In this document: one piece after another, positions 8,771 to 18,190 of the stretch
Layout of the letters: the number at the start of each line of letters is the position of its first letter
How positions within the stretch are numbered: position 1 is the stretch's first letter
Assembly: GCA_022822665.1 (NCBI GenBank)
Contig: JAJEAR010000039.1
Coordinates: forward strand, 1 to 64,000
DNA from: Alphaproteobacteria bacterium
GTDB lineage: Bacteria > Pseudomonadota > Alphaproteobacteria > Thalassobaculales > Thalassobaculaceae
Reading direction: 5' to 3'
Length of the DNA stretch: 64,000 bases
Translations under genes and position numbers: made by a program
The notes under the pieces: generated by a model
Told to the model about the DNA's origin: nothing
The model's database searches: none
The model's input: the letters and a program-made list of their open reading frames with translations, nothing else

Positions 8771-9515
8771 ACAGGGTGCCGCCGTTGATGTGATAGACCT
8801 GTCCGGTCACCATCGCGGCACGCGACGAGCACAGGAACACGGCCAGGCCGGCGATTTCGTCCGGACGCGCCATGCGCCCGAGCGGGATCTGCCCCGCCAT
8901 TTCCTCGAGTTCCGCCTCGCTGTGCCCGTAGCGCGGCTGCGCGGTATCGGTCAGCCCTGGCGCGATCGCGTTCACCCTGATCCCGTGCGCCGCGAGTTCG
9001 GTGGCCGCAGCCCGGGTGATCCCGACAATCCCGAGCTTGCTCGCCGTGTAATGCGCCCCGCGCGGCGACATGCCCTGGATCGAGCGCGACGACAGGTTGA
9101 CGATGCTGCCCCCTGTCCCTGCGCGCACCATGTGCCGGGCCACCGCCTGGGTCATGAAAAAGGTGCCCTTCTGGTTGATGTCGACCACGAAGTCGTAGTC
9201 CGCCTCCTCCATGTCGAGGAAAGCCACCCGCGGGAACATGCCGGCATTGTTGATGAGGATGTCGATCCGCCCGAGCGCATCGACCGCCTCGGCAACCATG
9301 TGCCGGCATTCGGGCACCGAAGAGACGTCGCCACGAACCAGCACGCTCCGGCGTCCCTCGGCCCGCGCCAGCTCCGCCGACTGCTCGGCGAGGTCGCGGT
9401 CATCGTGCCAGTTGACCGCGACATCGGCTCCCGCTGCCGCGAGGGCAGCCACCATGGCCCGCCCGATCCCCTGCTGGGCACCGGTCACCAGTGCCACCCT
9501 GCCCTCACATTCCAT
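8763..9515 (-). CDS. SDR family oxidoreductase
   Basis: A 250-residue short-chain dehydrogenase/reductase. It has the cofactor motif TGAQQGIG near residue 12, the NNAG motif (ILINNAGMFPRV), a catalytic Ser region (NLSSRSIQG) and the active-site HYTASKLG (YxxxK). These enzymes interconvert alcohols and ketones with NAD(P)H; 3-oxoacyl reductases are close relatives. ATG 9515 has a GGGAAGGA ribosome-binding site; the longer in-frame start would enter the intergenic region shared with the divergent VOC gene. It is the first gene of the reverse operon. Confidence 0.9.
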   Translation of the reverse strand: MECEGRVALVTGAQQGIGRAMVAALAAAGADVAVNWHDDRDLAEQSAELARAEGRRSVLVRGDVSSVPECRHMVAEAVDALGRIDILINNAGMFPRVAFLDMEEADYDFVVDINQKGTFFMTQAVARHMVRAGTGGSIVNLSSRSIQGMSPRGAHYTASKLGIVGITRAAATELAAHGIRVNAIAPGLTDTAQPRYGHSEAELEEMAGQIPLGRMARPDEIAGLAVFLCSSRAAMVTGQVYHINGGTLYG

Positions 9516-9634
9516 CGCCCGATCCTTCCCTCTTGCCGGTGCGTCCACCCGCCTCATCGGGGTTTCCGCAGCGGTCCCGCTCGTCCACAATAGCCGCAGA
9601 CAATGCTCGGACAAACTCTGACCGGGAGACCGCC

Positions 9635-10093
9635 ATGGCCAAGCTGCGGCATATCGCCCTCGCCACCAAGGATCCGGAACGGACCGCCGCCTTCTACCGT
9701 AACGTGTTCGACTTCCGCGAAGTCGGGCGCGTCGGCCACCCCGACCGTCCCGACGAGGGACTCGCGTGGGGCATCTATCTTTCCGACGGCACCCTCAATC
9801 TCGCCGTCCTTTCGTTCAAGAACGTCGATCAGCTCGGCAAGGGTCTGGACTACGTCGGGATCCACCACTTCGGGGTGCTGGTCGACAGTCTCGAGGAGAC
9901 CCGCGAAAAGCTCGAGGATGCAGGTGCGCCCTGTGTCATGGAGATGGACCCGGCCGCGGCCGCCTCATTCTTCGAGACCAAGTTCCGCGGGCCTGACGAC
10001 GTGGTGTTCGACGTTTCTGAACACGCATGGATCGGTGCCGCCACCGCCGAGGAGGGCGAGATCGATCTCGACGCATTGCTCGCAGCCGAGTAA
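9635..10093 (+). CDS. VOC (glyoxalase/bleomycin-resistance fold) protein
   Basis: A 152-residue vicinal-oxygen-chelate protein with two beta-alpha-beta-beta-beta modules (LRHIALATKDPERTAAFYRNVFDF, then GIHHFGVLVDSLEETREKLEDAG). Putative metal ligands are His8 and a His in the IHHFGV strand. Members include glyoxalase I, dioxygenases, epimerases and resistance proteins, so the activity cannot be fixed. A GGGAGA ribosome-binding site precedes ATG 9635. The gene ends nine bases before the large FAD/GcvT gene and is probably co-transcribed with it. Confidence 0.85.
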   Translation: MAKLRHIALATKDPERTAAFYRNVFDFREVGRVGHPDRPDEGLAWGIYLSDGTLNLAVLSFKNVDQLGKGLDYVGIHHFGVLVDSLEETREKLEDAGAPCVMEMDPAAAASFFETKFRGPDDVVFDVSEHAWIGAATAEEGEIDLDALLAAE

Positions 10094-10102
10094 CGCCGCG
10101 GC

Positions 10103-12466
10103 ATGACGTCCGGCAGGGACGTCCCCGACGAGGTCTCCGCCGTCGTGATCGGCGGCGGGGCGATGGGGTGCTCGACGCTGTACCATCTCGCCCGCGCCGG
10201 TGTGGACGCGGTGCTGCTCGAGCGCAACGCCATCGGTTCCGGCACGACGTGGCATTCCGCCGCCCAGGTCCGGGCCCTGCGCTCGGACCGCAGCCTGACC
10301 GAACTGGTCCGCTACTCGATCGGCCTGTACCGGTCGCTCGAAGCCGAAACCGGGCTCGCCACCGGCTGGATCGGGAAGGGATCGCTGTCGATCGCCACCA
10401 CCCCGGACCGGATGCTCCATCTCAGGCGTCAGCATGCGCTCGCCCGCGCCTTCGGCCTCGGAACGGAGGTGCTGTCCCCGGGCGAGGCGGCCGAACGCTG
10501 GCCGCTGATGCGCACCGACGATGTCATCGGCGCCATCTGGTCGCCCGAGGACGGCCGGGTCGGCGGTTCCGACCTGTGTGCCTCGCTGGTCCGCGGCGCG
10601 CGCGCCCGCGGCGCCCGCGTGTTCGAGAACACGCCGGTCACCGGGCTGCTGACCCGGTCGGGTCGCGTGGCCGGGGTGGAGACCGCCGCCGGAACGATCC
10701 GCACCGAAGCTGTGGTGCTGTGCGCCGGACTGTGGTCGCGCCGGGTCGGCGCCATGGCCGGGATCGGGGTGCCGCTGTGGCCGTGCGAGCACTTCTACCT
10801 GCTGACCGGGCCCGTCGAGGGTCTCGCCGGTCCGGTGCCGACCCTGTCCGACCACGACGGCCACCTCTACATCCGCGACGACTCCGGCGGCATGCTGGTC
10901 GGGTGTTTCGAGCCGCATGCACGCCCGATCGACCCCGAGATCCTGGGCGAGGATTTCGCCTTCGGCCTGCTGCCGGAGGACTGGGACCATTTCGAGCCGA
11001 TGATGCACAACGCGCTGCACCGCATTCCGGCACTTGCCGACGCCGGCGTGCGCACGCTGCTGAACGGGCCCGAGAGCTTCACTCCCGACGGGGTGTTCCT
11101 GCTCGGCGAGGCGGCGGGAACCCGCGGACTGTGGCTCGGCTGCGGCATGAATTCGGTCGGGGTGGCCTCGTCGGGCGGCGCCGGGCTCGCGCTCGCGGAG
11201 TATGTTGCCTCCGGCCGGCCGCCGTTCGACCTGACCGCCACCGACCCGAAACGGTTCGGGCCGGAATGGAACGACGCGCGCGCACTCGCCGAACGCATTC
11301 CCGAGGTTCTGGGCCGCCACTACGAGATCAGCTACCCGGCGCGCCAATGGTCCACTGCCCGCGGACTGCGGCGCAGCCCGCTTGACGGCGAGTGGCGACG
11401 CGAGGGCGCGGTGCTGCACCAGCACGCGGGCTGGGAGCGGCCGGCCTGGTTCGGGGCCGCGCCCGCGAACCTCACCTTCTCGCGTCCGCCCTGGCACGAA
11501 ACGGTGGCGGAGGAGGTCGGGGCCGCGAGTACGGGTGCAGCCCTGTTCGACCTGTCGACCTACGGCATGCTGCGGGTGGAGGGACCGGATGCGCGGACGT
11601 TCCTCGACCAGGTCTGCGCCAACGACATGGACTGCGAGCCCGGCCGCGCTGTCTATACCGGCATGCTGAACGACCGCGGCGGCTACGAGAGCGACCTGGT
11701 CGTCTTCCGCCTCGGCGCCGACAGCTACCGCCTGCATGTCGGGACAACGGCGCTGGTGCGCGATGCCGACCGGCTGCGCCGGTTCATGGACGGCTGGCGG
11801 GTCGACCTTCTCGACGAGTCGCCCGAACTCGGCATACTGGGACTGATGGGCCCGCGAGCCCGGGAACTTGCGCCCGGGCTCGACGACATCGCGCCGTTTT
11901 CGCACCGGACCGCCGAGGTCGCGGGATTTCCGGTCCGCGCGGCGCGCGTCTCCTACGTCGGGGCACCCGGGTGGGAGCTCACCTGCCGGTCGGCCGACCT
12001 CGCGCCACTCTACCGGGCGCTGCGGTCAGCCGGCGCCGTTCCGGCCGGCCTGGAAGCCCAGACCTCGATGCGCATCGAGATGCGTCACCTCGCCTACGGC
12101 AGCGATCTCGACACCGCGACCACGCCGTTCGAGGCCGGTCTCGGTTTTACCGTGGCGTGGGAGACGCCCTTCATCGGCCGCGAGGCCCTGCTCCGCCTGC
12201 GCGACAAGGGTCCGCCGCAACGCCGGATCGCAAGCCTGGTGTTCGCGTCGGAAGACGCGGTGCCGCTCGGCGACGAACCGGTGTTCCTCGAGGGCCGGGT
12301 GGTGGGACGGACCACCTCGGCGGCTTTCGGCCACCGCCTCGGCCGCCCGGTGGCCCTTGCCATGATCGAGGACGCGCTCGCCCTCGACGGCACGCGGCTG
12401 GTGCTGGACTGCGCCGGCCGGGAAGAGGCGGTGACCGTTCGCCGCGGCCGGGCCCTGGTCAGCTGA
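10103..12466 (+). CDS. FAD oxidoreductase-GcvT fusion (dimethylglycine/sarcosine dehydrogenase-like)
   Basis: A 787-residue two-part enzyme. The N-terminal half is a DAO-type FAD domain with VVIGGGAMGCSTLYHLARAG near residue 11 and the GSGTTWHSAAQVR segment used for covalent or tight FAD attachment in this family. The C-terminal half (from about residue 430) is a GcvT/aminomethyltransferase fold with the folate-side segments DLSTYGMLRVEGPDA and GAPGWELTC. This layout is that of dimethylglycine and sarcosine dehydrogenases, which demethylate N-methyl amino acids and pass the one-carbon unit to tetrahydrofolate. The exact substrate is not fixed. Confidence 0.88.
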   Translation: MTSGRDVPDEVSAVVIGGGAMGCSTLYHLARAGVDAVLLERNAIGSGTTWHSAAQVRALRSDRSLTELVRYSIGLYRSLEAETGLATGWIGKGSLSIATTPDRMLHLRRQHALARAFGLGTEVLSPGEAAERWPLMRTDDVIGAIWSPEDGRVGGSDLCASLVRGARARGARVFENTPVTGLLTRSGRVAGVETAAGTIRTEAVVLCAGLWSRRVGAMAGIGVPLWPCEHFYLLTGPVEGLAGPVPTLSDHDGHLYIRDDSGGMLVGCFEPHARPIDPEILGEDFAFGLLPEDWDHFEPMMHNALHRIPALADAGVRTLLNGPESFTPDGVFLLGEAAGTRGLWLGCGMNSVGVASSGGAGLALAEYVASGRPPFDLTATDPKRFGPEWNDARALAERIPEVLGRHYEISYPARQWSTARGLRRSPLDGEWRREGAVLHQHAGWERPAWFGAAPANLTFSRPPWHETVAEEVGAASTGAALFDLSTYGMLRVEGPDARTFLDQVCANDMDCEPGRAVYTGMLNDRGGYESDLVVFRLGADSYRLHVGTTALVRDADRLRRFMDGWRVDLLDESPELGILGLMGPRARELAPGLDDIAPFSHRTAEVAGFPVRAARVSYVGAPGWELTCRSADLAPLYRALRSAGAVPAGLEAQTSMRIEMRHLAYGSDLDTATTPFEAGLGFTVAWETPFIGREALLRLRDKGPPQRRIASLVFASEDAVPLGDEPVFLEGRVVGRTTSAAFGHRLGRPVALAMIEDALALDGTRLVLDCAGREEAVTVRRGRALVS

Positions 12467-13199
12467 CCGCGGGCGGCGCCACCGAGAGGCGCCCCTCAAC
12501 CCCGTGGCGTTCGATTGCCCGGGCAACGAAGCCGGACGACTTCATCTCCTCGACGAAATCGGCAAGCCAGGCCGCGGCCTCCGGCAGTTCCCGGTCACAC
12601 CCGATCGCCTGCTGGACCGCCGTGAACTGGCCGTCGAGGATGCGGGCGCCCGGAAGCTCCTTCACGTCTTCACTCAGACGCGGCCGCAGCCCGGCCAGGG
12701 CGTCGAGCCCCTCGCGGACGAACAGGTCGAACGACGCACTCAGTCCCTCCGCACGCACCAGCTCGGCATTGCGGATGTTCCGTTCCAGCCACAGGTCATA
12801 GGCGCTCCTCGCCGAGACCGCGATCCGGATACCGGCGCTGTCGACCTGCTCGATGGTGGTCAGGGTGGAGCCGGCGGGAACCAGGTAGGTTGCCTGGATC
12901 TCGGCATAGGCCGCCGTAAACGCGATCTTCCGGGCACGCTGCGGTTCGGCGCCGATGTTGCCGATGTCCCAGACCCCGGTACCGCCGTCATCGGCAATCT
13001 CGCCGGGCGTCCTGTAGGGCAGCAGCGTACATCCGACCCCGAGGCGCCGGGCCGCCTCGTGCGCCATGTCGGGCGAGACCCCGTCGGGGTCGCCCTCGGG
13101 CGTGGTGCCGGTCACCAGAAGGAAATTGGACATGTTGATGGCGGCCCGCAGCACACCGGTCGGTGCGAGCTGGGCGACAACGGTCGCGGAGGGGGACAT
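12459..13199 (-). CDS. Extracellular-type solute-binding domain protein lacking a signal peptide
   Basis: A 246-residue periplasmic-binding-protein fold (SBP_bac_3 type, as in amino acid importers). Typical features are VLRAAIN at the start of lobe 1, the GVSPDMAHEAARRLG helix, WDIGNIGAEPQRARKIAFTAAY and GIRIAVSARSAYDLWLERN. The start ATG 13199 gives no signal peptide. The longer in-frame extension is Pro/Gly-rich and does not look like one either. It has no permease or ATPase nearby and may be a cytoplasmic sensor or enzyme-like relative. It converges on, and overlaps by 8 bp, the FAD/GcvT gene. Confidence 0.78.
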   Translation of the reverse strand: MSPSATVVAQLAPTGVLRAAINMSNFLLVTGTTPEGDPDGVSPDMAHEAARRLGVGCTLLPYRTPGEIADDGGTGVWDIGNIGAEPQRARKIAFTAAYAEIQATYLVPAGSTLTTIEQVDSAGIRIAVSARSAYDLWLERNIRNAELVRAEGLSASFDLFVREGLDALAGLRPRLSEDVKELPGARILDGQFTAVQQAIGCDRELPEAAAWLADFVEEMKSSGFVARAIERHGVEGRLSVAPPAVS

Positions 13200-13372
13200 T
13201 CGCAGGTTCCGTTCTGGTGGGATCCGGGGCGGGAGGTCGCCCGGGCGCCAGCCATTGCTAGCAAAGGGCGTTCGCGCAGACAAGCAGCAGTCCGGACCTC
13301 TCCACGGTCCGGTTGCCGGGCCTGCCGGGGCACTGCATGGTGAACCGCCAGTACCAGCAGGAGGAACGGTCC

Positions 13373-14389
13373 ATGACACTTCGTTTCGGGCTCAGGGTCC
13401 CGGCCGTGGGAACCCCGGCGGACACCGCCGCCTATGCCGCCCGGGTCGAGGAGGCCGGGTTCGACTTCATGTGGATGCCGGACACGCCGCTGCTCGCCGG
13501 GCGCTGGCGCGATGTCCACATGCACCTCGGGGCCGCCGCCGCGAGTACCTCGCGCCTGCGTCTCGGCCCCGGCGTCACCAACCCGCTGACCCGTCACCCG
13601 CTCACCACCGCCAGTGCGCTCGCGACGCTTGCGGACGCATCGGGCGGGCGCGCCGACCTCGTTGCGGGAACCGGGTACAGTTCCGCCTACATCATCGGGC
13701 GCAAGGCCGCGACCCGCGCCTCGATGCGCGAGGCGACAGTCCTGTGGCGCAGCCTGTTCAGCGGCGCACCCACGGTCCTGCCCGGTTCAGAGGCGACACT
13801 GGAGCCGCCCTATGCCGACCTGCCGATCATCCTTGCCGCCAGCGGACCGGCGATGCTGGCTCTCGCCGGCGAGATCGCCGACGGGGTGCTGATCCATGTC
13901 GGTGCTACTCCCGAAGCCGTTGCCTGGGCGCTCGGGCGCATCGAGGACGGAATGAGGGCGGCGGGCCGCAGCCGTGCCGAGGTGAAGCGCATCGTCGTGG
14001 TCACCGCCTGTGTTGCCGACGACCGCGCCCGGGCGATCGAGCACATGCGGCCGTGCGCGGCCGCACTGTGCCGGCACCGCCGTGCCGACCTCCTGTTCGG
14101 CGGCGTCGAGGTGCCCGCCATCCCCGGGGGGCTGACCGAGCCCTATCCCGATCTCGGCCACGCGGTGGACTGGGACGCGGCGCGCCGCTATTCGTCCTTC
14201 GTGCCCGACGCAGCGGTCGAGGCCAGCATCGTGCTCGGGCCACCGGACGAGGTCGCGGATCGTACCCGGGCCCTCGCTGCCCTCGACATCGACGCGATCT
14301 GGTGGCGGGACGAGGCCACCTGGACCCGGCCGGACACGCTGATGACACGGCTGGCGCACGACGTGCTGCCCACACTGGTCGCCGGGTAG
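13373..14389 (+). CDS. LLM-class flavin-dependent oxidoreductase
   Basis: A 338-residue bacterial-luciferase-like (LLM) TIM-barrel protein. Family segments include FGLRVPAVGTPADTAAYAARVEEAGFDFMWMPDTPLL at the N-terminus, LRLGPGVTNPLTRHPLTTASALATLADASGGRADLVAGTGYSS and PIILAASGPAMLALAGEIADGVLIH. Members use reduced FMN or F420 for monooxygenation or hydride transfer. The start has a near-perfect ribosome-binding site (AGGAGGAA at 13359-13366). It is divergent from the binding-protein-like gene, and both may share a control region. The substrate is unknown. Confidence 0.87.
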   Translation: MTLRFGLRVPAVGTPADTAAYAARVEEAGFDFMWMPDTPLLAGRWRDVHMHLGAAAASTSRLRLGPGVTNPLTRHPLTTASALATLADASGGRADLVAGTGYSSAYIIGRKAATRASMREATVLWRSLFSGAPTVLPGSEATLEPPYADLPIILAASGPAMLALAGEIADGVLIHVGATPEAVAWALGRIEDGMRAAGRSRAEVKRIVVVTACVADDRARAIEHMRPCAAALCRHRRADLLFGGVEVPAIPGGLTEPYPDLGHAVDWDAARRYSSFVPDAAVEASIVLGPPDEVADRTRALAALDIDAIWWRDEATWTRPDTLMTRLAHDVLPTLVAG

Positions 14390-14484
14390 CCGGCCCACGC
14401 CGCAACCTGTTCAGGCCGGGCACAGGCCGGTTTTCCGGATTCCGAACCCGGGTGGCTCCCGTTCACCCCGCCCGCGGTTGCGGT

Positions 14485-15993
14485 TCAGGCCAGCCAGTTG
14501 CGCGACACGGTGACCGGTTCCGTCGAGGCATGCCGCGCCGCCCCGAGTTTCTCGAAGGCATGGGCGAGCCCGATCAGCCGGCCCTCCTGCCATGCGCCCG
14601 CGAACATCGACAGCCCGAGCGGCAGCCCGGCAAGGTCGCCCATCGGCACCGTCACGCTCGGATAGCCCGCGACCGCCGCCGGGGTCGAACTGCCGCCGAG
14701 CCTGTGGTCGCCGTTTGCAAGGTCGATCGCCCACGGTGCCGGCGAGGTCGGGGCCACCAGGGCATCGAGTCTCAGGGTTTCGAGCGCCTGGTCGATGCCG
14801 TCCTCGCGCGTAAGTCGCAAACACTCGGCCCTGGCGTCGAGGTAGCGCGATCCCGTCGCGCCGCCACTTGCCTGGGACAGCGTCAACAGGTCCTGTCCGA
14901 ACCAGGGCATGGTCCGCGCGGCATTGGCCTCGTTGAAGGCGATCACGTCGGCAAGCGAGCGGACCGGGGCCGCGACCCCGTGTTCGGCAAGGTGTGCGAG
15001 GTAGTGATCGAGCCCGGTCCTGAACTCCGCGCTCATCACCACGATCTCGTGGGGACGAATGACGTCGCGGCCGGGAAGCCGGACATCCTCGACGATGCAG
15101 GCCCCGGCGTCCGCCATCCGTGCCAGCGCGGCGGCGAACACCGCGTCCACCGCCTCGTGCCAGCCGCAGTAGCTGCGCACAACCCCGATCCGCGCACCGC
15201 GCAACGCGTCGATGTCGAGGAACCGCGTGAAGTCACCCGCGTGATCGTCGGCACGTTCGGTGGCCGGGTCGTCGGGGTCGCTGCCGGAAATCGCGCCGAG
15301 CAGCAGCGCCGCGTCCTCCACCGTGCGCGCCATGGGGCCCGCCGTGTCCTGGCTTGCCGAAATCGGGATCACCCCGGTCCGGCTCACCAGGCCGACTGTC
15401 GGCTTGATCCCGACGATACCGTTCATCGCCGCGGGAATCACGACCGACCCGTCGGTCTCGGTTCCGATCGCAAGCGCTGTGAACCCGCGCGCGACCGCGC
15501 TACCCGAGCCCGAACTCGATCCGCCCGGCGAACGGTCGCGGAACCGGGCATTGCGCACCTGCCCGCCGCGGCTCGACCAGCCGGTGACCGACCGGCTTGA
15601 ACGGAAGTTGGCCCATTCACTGAGATTGGTCTTGCCCAGCAGCACCAGTCCGGCATCGCGCAGCCGGCGGACCAGGTGGGCGTCCGCAGGCGCCCTCACA
15701 CCGTCGAGCGCCAGCGACCCGGCGGTGGTCATCATCGCGTCACCGGTCGCGATGTTGTCCTTGACCAGGATCGGGACGCCGTGCAGGGGCCCGCGCACCG
15801 ATCCCTCGCCGCGTTCCCGGTCGAGCCGTTCGGCCTGCCCGTCGGCGTCGGGATTGAGAAAGGCGATCGCGTTGCAGGTTCCGTCGCCGGCCGCGATCCG
15901 GGCGCGCGAGCCGGCAACCAGCCCCTGCGATGTCGAGGCACCGCTGTCCTGCAGTTCGCCGACCCGGGCCGCGGTCAACCGTGTCACGTCCAT
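14485..15993 (-). CDS. Amidase signature family hydrolase
   Basis: A 502-residue amidase-signature enzyme with a complete catalytic triad: Lys78 (PILVKDN), the cis-Ser at about 159 in GGSSSGSGS and the nucleophile Ser183 in TDGSVVIPA. The spacing (81 and 24 residues) matches known family members. It hydrolyses a carboxamide to acid and ammonia; GatA, indoleacetamide hydrolase and peptide amidase are relatives. ATG 15993 lies 4 nt after the thiolase-like gene, so the two are likely co-transcribed. A longer GTG start at 16023 would overlap that gene. Confidence 0.87.
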   Translation of the reverse strand: MDVTRLTAARVGELQDSGASTSQGLVAGSRARIAAGDGTCNAIAFLNPDADGQAERLDRERGEGSVRGPLHGVPILVKDNIATGDAMMTTAGSLALDGVRAPADAHLVRRLRDAGLVLLGKTNLSEWANFRSSRSVTGWSSRGGQVRNARFRDRSPGGSSSGSGSAVARGFTALAIGTETDGSVVIPAAMNGIVGIKPTVGLVSRTGVIPISASQDTAGPMARTVEDAALLLGAISGSDPDDPATERADDHAGDFTRFLDIDALRGARIGVVRSYCGWHEAVDAVFAAALARMADAGACIVEDVRLPGRDVIRPHEIVVMSAEFRTGLDHYLAHLAEHGVAAPVRSLADVIAFNEANAARTMPWFGQDLLTLSQASGGATGSRYLDARAECLRLTREDGIDQALETLRLDALVAPTSPAPWAIDLANGDHRLGGSSTPAAVAGYPSVTVPMGDLAGLPLGLSMFAGAWQEGRLIGLAHAFEKLGAARHASTEPVTVSRNWLA

Positions 15994-15997
15994 GGCG

Positions 15998-17533
15998 TCA
16001 GTCCGGCACGAACCGGTTGACACCGTCGAGGCTCCTTACCCGGCCCGTCGCCCCGAGATGGTCCTTCTCGGTCATTGCGGCGAGAAGTGCCCTGTCCTCG
16101 GGCAGGGCGGCAATGAACCGGCTGGCGTCGTCGAGCCGGCCGAACATGATCCCGAAGGAAGGGCCGGTGCGGTCATGCATGACGGTGTAGGTCTCCACGC
16201 TGGCCCGGCCCTCCGCGTGTTCGCTGACCCGGGCACCCGGTTCGGCGTCGATCTCCGCCTGGTAGACCGCCGGATCCCTCGGCGCGAACGGGTGCGCCCC
16301 TGGTTCACTGCAGTAGATCCCGATCGACTGCTTGGTCACATAGTTGCCGTTCGCGGTCACCATGCCAAGGCTGCCCGGGTTCGCGCGCACCCGGTTCATC
16401 ATCTCGGCGATCGAGTGGGTGACGTAGTTGTTTCCGGGTCCGCCGAAGTAGGGCAGACCGCCGGTTACCGTGAGCCCGCGGGGATCATCGGTCGCAAGCC
16501 CGAGTTCGTCGCACGCGATCTCCACCGCCGACGGGAAGCAGCTGTACAGGTCGAGATGGTCGATGTCCCCGATCGTGCACCCGGCCATCTCCATGGCCTC
16601 GCGTCCCACCGTGGCGATCGCCGGCGAGGAGTGGAAGTCCCTGCGGTCGGAGAGATACCAGTGGTCGTGGGCGTCGGCACAGCCGTGCAGGTACACCATG
16701 CGGTCATCTGCAATCCCGAGGCGCCGCGCCTCGCCACGCGAGGTCAACAGCACCGCGGCCGACTGGTCGATGAAGGCGTTGGCGTTCATCAGCCGGGTGT
16801 AGGGGAACCCGATGTACGGGTTGCCGGGACCGACAGTGGCGATCTCGTCGCACGAGTACCCTGCCCGGCGATCGGCGAGCGGATTGGCGGCTGCGACCGC
16901 AGCAAACCCCTCGAACAGTTCGCCCATGGCCCGGGCATGTTCGTCAATGCCGCGGCCGTGGTGCCCGCGGATCGCGTTCTCGATCAGCGGGTAGGCGAAG
17001 ATGGCCCCGGCCATGCGATGCCGGTCTTCCATCTCGCTCCAGCCGCGCCGAGCGATCCCCCATTCCTCGTAGCTGCCCCCGGGGTCCTCGGACCAGTCAA
17101 GCTCGAGACCGGCGCGTTGCGCCGCCTTCTGGGTTGCCAGCGCCTCGCCGCCGCAGACCAGGGCGGCCCGGACCTCGCCGCGGGTGATCATCTCGGACAG
17201 CCGATTGATGCACCACTGCGGCATGTTGCCGCCCGGATGGGTGTAGACCAGCCGCGTCACGCCATCGGCCCCGAGGCGGCGGGCCACCGATGCCGGTGGA
17301 TTGGCGTAGCTCCCGAACGGGCAGGTGAAACGCCAGCTGGTATCGGAGAAGCTGCGCAGGACCACGAGAGTGTCGAGCAGGTCGATCACCCGGCGGCCGG
17401 CACCGCTGTCTTCGGCCGCGCGGCGCCCCGCCTCGGCCATGAGCTCGACCGGTTCCAGCGCTGCCCCCAGATCGGGTTCGCGCTGGGTCACCTGGCCGCA
17501 GCCAACCAGCACCGGTGTCGCGTCGTCGCTCAT
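15998..17533 (-). CDS. Acetyl-CoA acetyltransferase / thiolase-like protein
   Basis: A 511-residue thiolase-superfamily protein of the long SCP-x/acetyl-CoA acetyltransferase-like type. Supporting segments are PVLVGCGQVTQR, VLVCGGEAL-like ALVCGGEALATQKAA, FPYTRLMNANAFIDQSAAVLLTS, DIDHLDLYSCFPSAVEIACDELGL and GGLPYFGGPGNNYVTHSIAEMM. The last segment carries the His-containing GG-P-xGN-Y family motif. Classical condensing Cys residues are not evident at the usual N-terminal site, so thiolytic activity is uncertain. Its start overlaps the carbonic-anhydrase-like gene stop by 4 bp. The operon order is carbonic anhydrase, thiolase-like, amidase. Confidence 0.82.
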   Translation of the reverse strand: MSDDATPVLVGCGQVTQREPDLGAALEPVELMAEAGRRAAEDSGAGRRVIDLLDTLVVLRSFSDTSWRFTCPFGSYANPPASVARRLGADGVTRLVYTHPGGNMPQWCINRLSEMITRGEVRAALVCGGEALATQKAAQRAGLELDWSEDPGGSYEEWGIARRGWSEMEDRHRMAGAIFAYPLIENAIRGHHGRGIDEHARAMGELFEGFAAVAAANPLADRRAGYSCDEIATVGPGNPYIGFPYTRLMNANAFIDQSAAVLLTSRGEARRLGIADDRMVYLHGCADAHDHWYLSDRRDFHSSPAIATVGREAMEMAGCTIGDIDHLDLYSCFPSAVEIACDELGLATDDPRGLTVTGGLPYFGGPGNNYVTHSIAEMMNRVRANPGSLGMVTANGNYVTKQSIGIYCSEPGAHPFAPRDPAVYQAEIDAEPGARVSEHAEGRASVETYTVMHDRTGPSFGIMFGRLDDASRFIAALPEDRALLAAMTEKDHLGATGRVRSLDGVNRFVPD

Positions 17534-18072
17534 TGCCGTCCTCCGTCTGCGTCGAGCCTGACCAGGGTGCGCCGGTAGCGCTGTCCGCGCGCCACGTAGT
17601 CGGCGGTGTCGCGGCGCATGGTCTCCAGCAACTCCGCGGAAACGGTGCGGATGGCGCGCGCCGGGGCACCGACAATCAGGCTGTTGTCGGGAAAGCTCTT
17701 TCCCTCGGTCACCAGCGCACCGGCTCCCACCAGGCAGTTCCGCCCGATGACGGCGCCGTTCAGCACCACCGCCTGGATACCGACGAGGGCCCCGTCACCG
17801 ATGGTGCAGCCGTGAAGCATCGCCTGGTGTCCGATGGTCACTTTGGCGCCGACCGCGAGCGGAAACCCCGGGTCGGCGTGCAGCACGGCGCCATCCTGCA
17901 CGTTGGTCCCCTCCCCGATGGTGATGGTGTCGTTGTCGCCACGCAGCACCGCGCCGCTCCACAGGCTCACCTCGCGGGCGAGCGTGACGGCGCCGATCAC
18001 TGTCGCACCGTCGGCGATGTACACGGTCTCGTCGATCTCGGGCGACTGGCCGTCAACAGCATAGATCGGCAT
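17530..18072 (-). CDS. Gamma-class carbonic anhydrase family protein
   Basis: A 180-residue left-handed beta-helix built from hexapeptide repeats (VIGAVTLAREVSLWSGAVLRGDN and onward). It keeps three His residues at the expected metal positions (His65 in LHADPG, His82 and His87 in IGHQAMLHG). Family members are zinc or iron carbonic anhydrases or PaaY/CaiE-like acyl-CoA thioesterases. With a thiolase-like gene and amidase directly downstream, a CoA-related role is as plausible as CO2 hydration. ATG 18072 has GGAGAG upstream. Confidence 0.88.
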   Translation of the reverse strand: MPIYAVDGQSPEIDETVYIADGATVIGAVTLAREVSLWSGAVLRGDNDTITIGEGTNVQDGAVLHADPGFPLAVGAKVTIGHQAMLHGCTIGDGALVGIQAVVLNGAVIGRNCLVGAGALVTEGKSFPDNSLIVGAPARAIRTVSAELLETMRRDTADYVARGQRYRRTLVRLDADGGRQ

Positions 18073-18190
18073 CGCGCTCTCCGGTTCAGCTGCGGCGCCC
18101 GACGATAGCCGAGACCATGGACATGTGCCACGGGGATTGATGGCGTCCTCGGTGCCCGGCATTGTGCACCGACCGCAACGGGAGACGGCG

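Noticed and set aside
9965-11905. A 646-codon reverse open frame
   Set aside because: Antisense to the VOC and FAD/GcvT genes, both of which have clear motifs. No recognisable domain.
13066-15600. An 844-codon forward open frame
   Set aside because: Crosses the flavin oxidoreductase in another frame and runs antisense to the amidase; composition is that of shadow frames.
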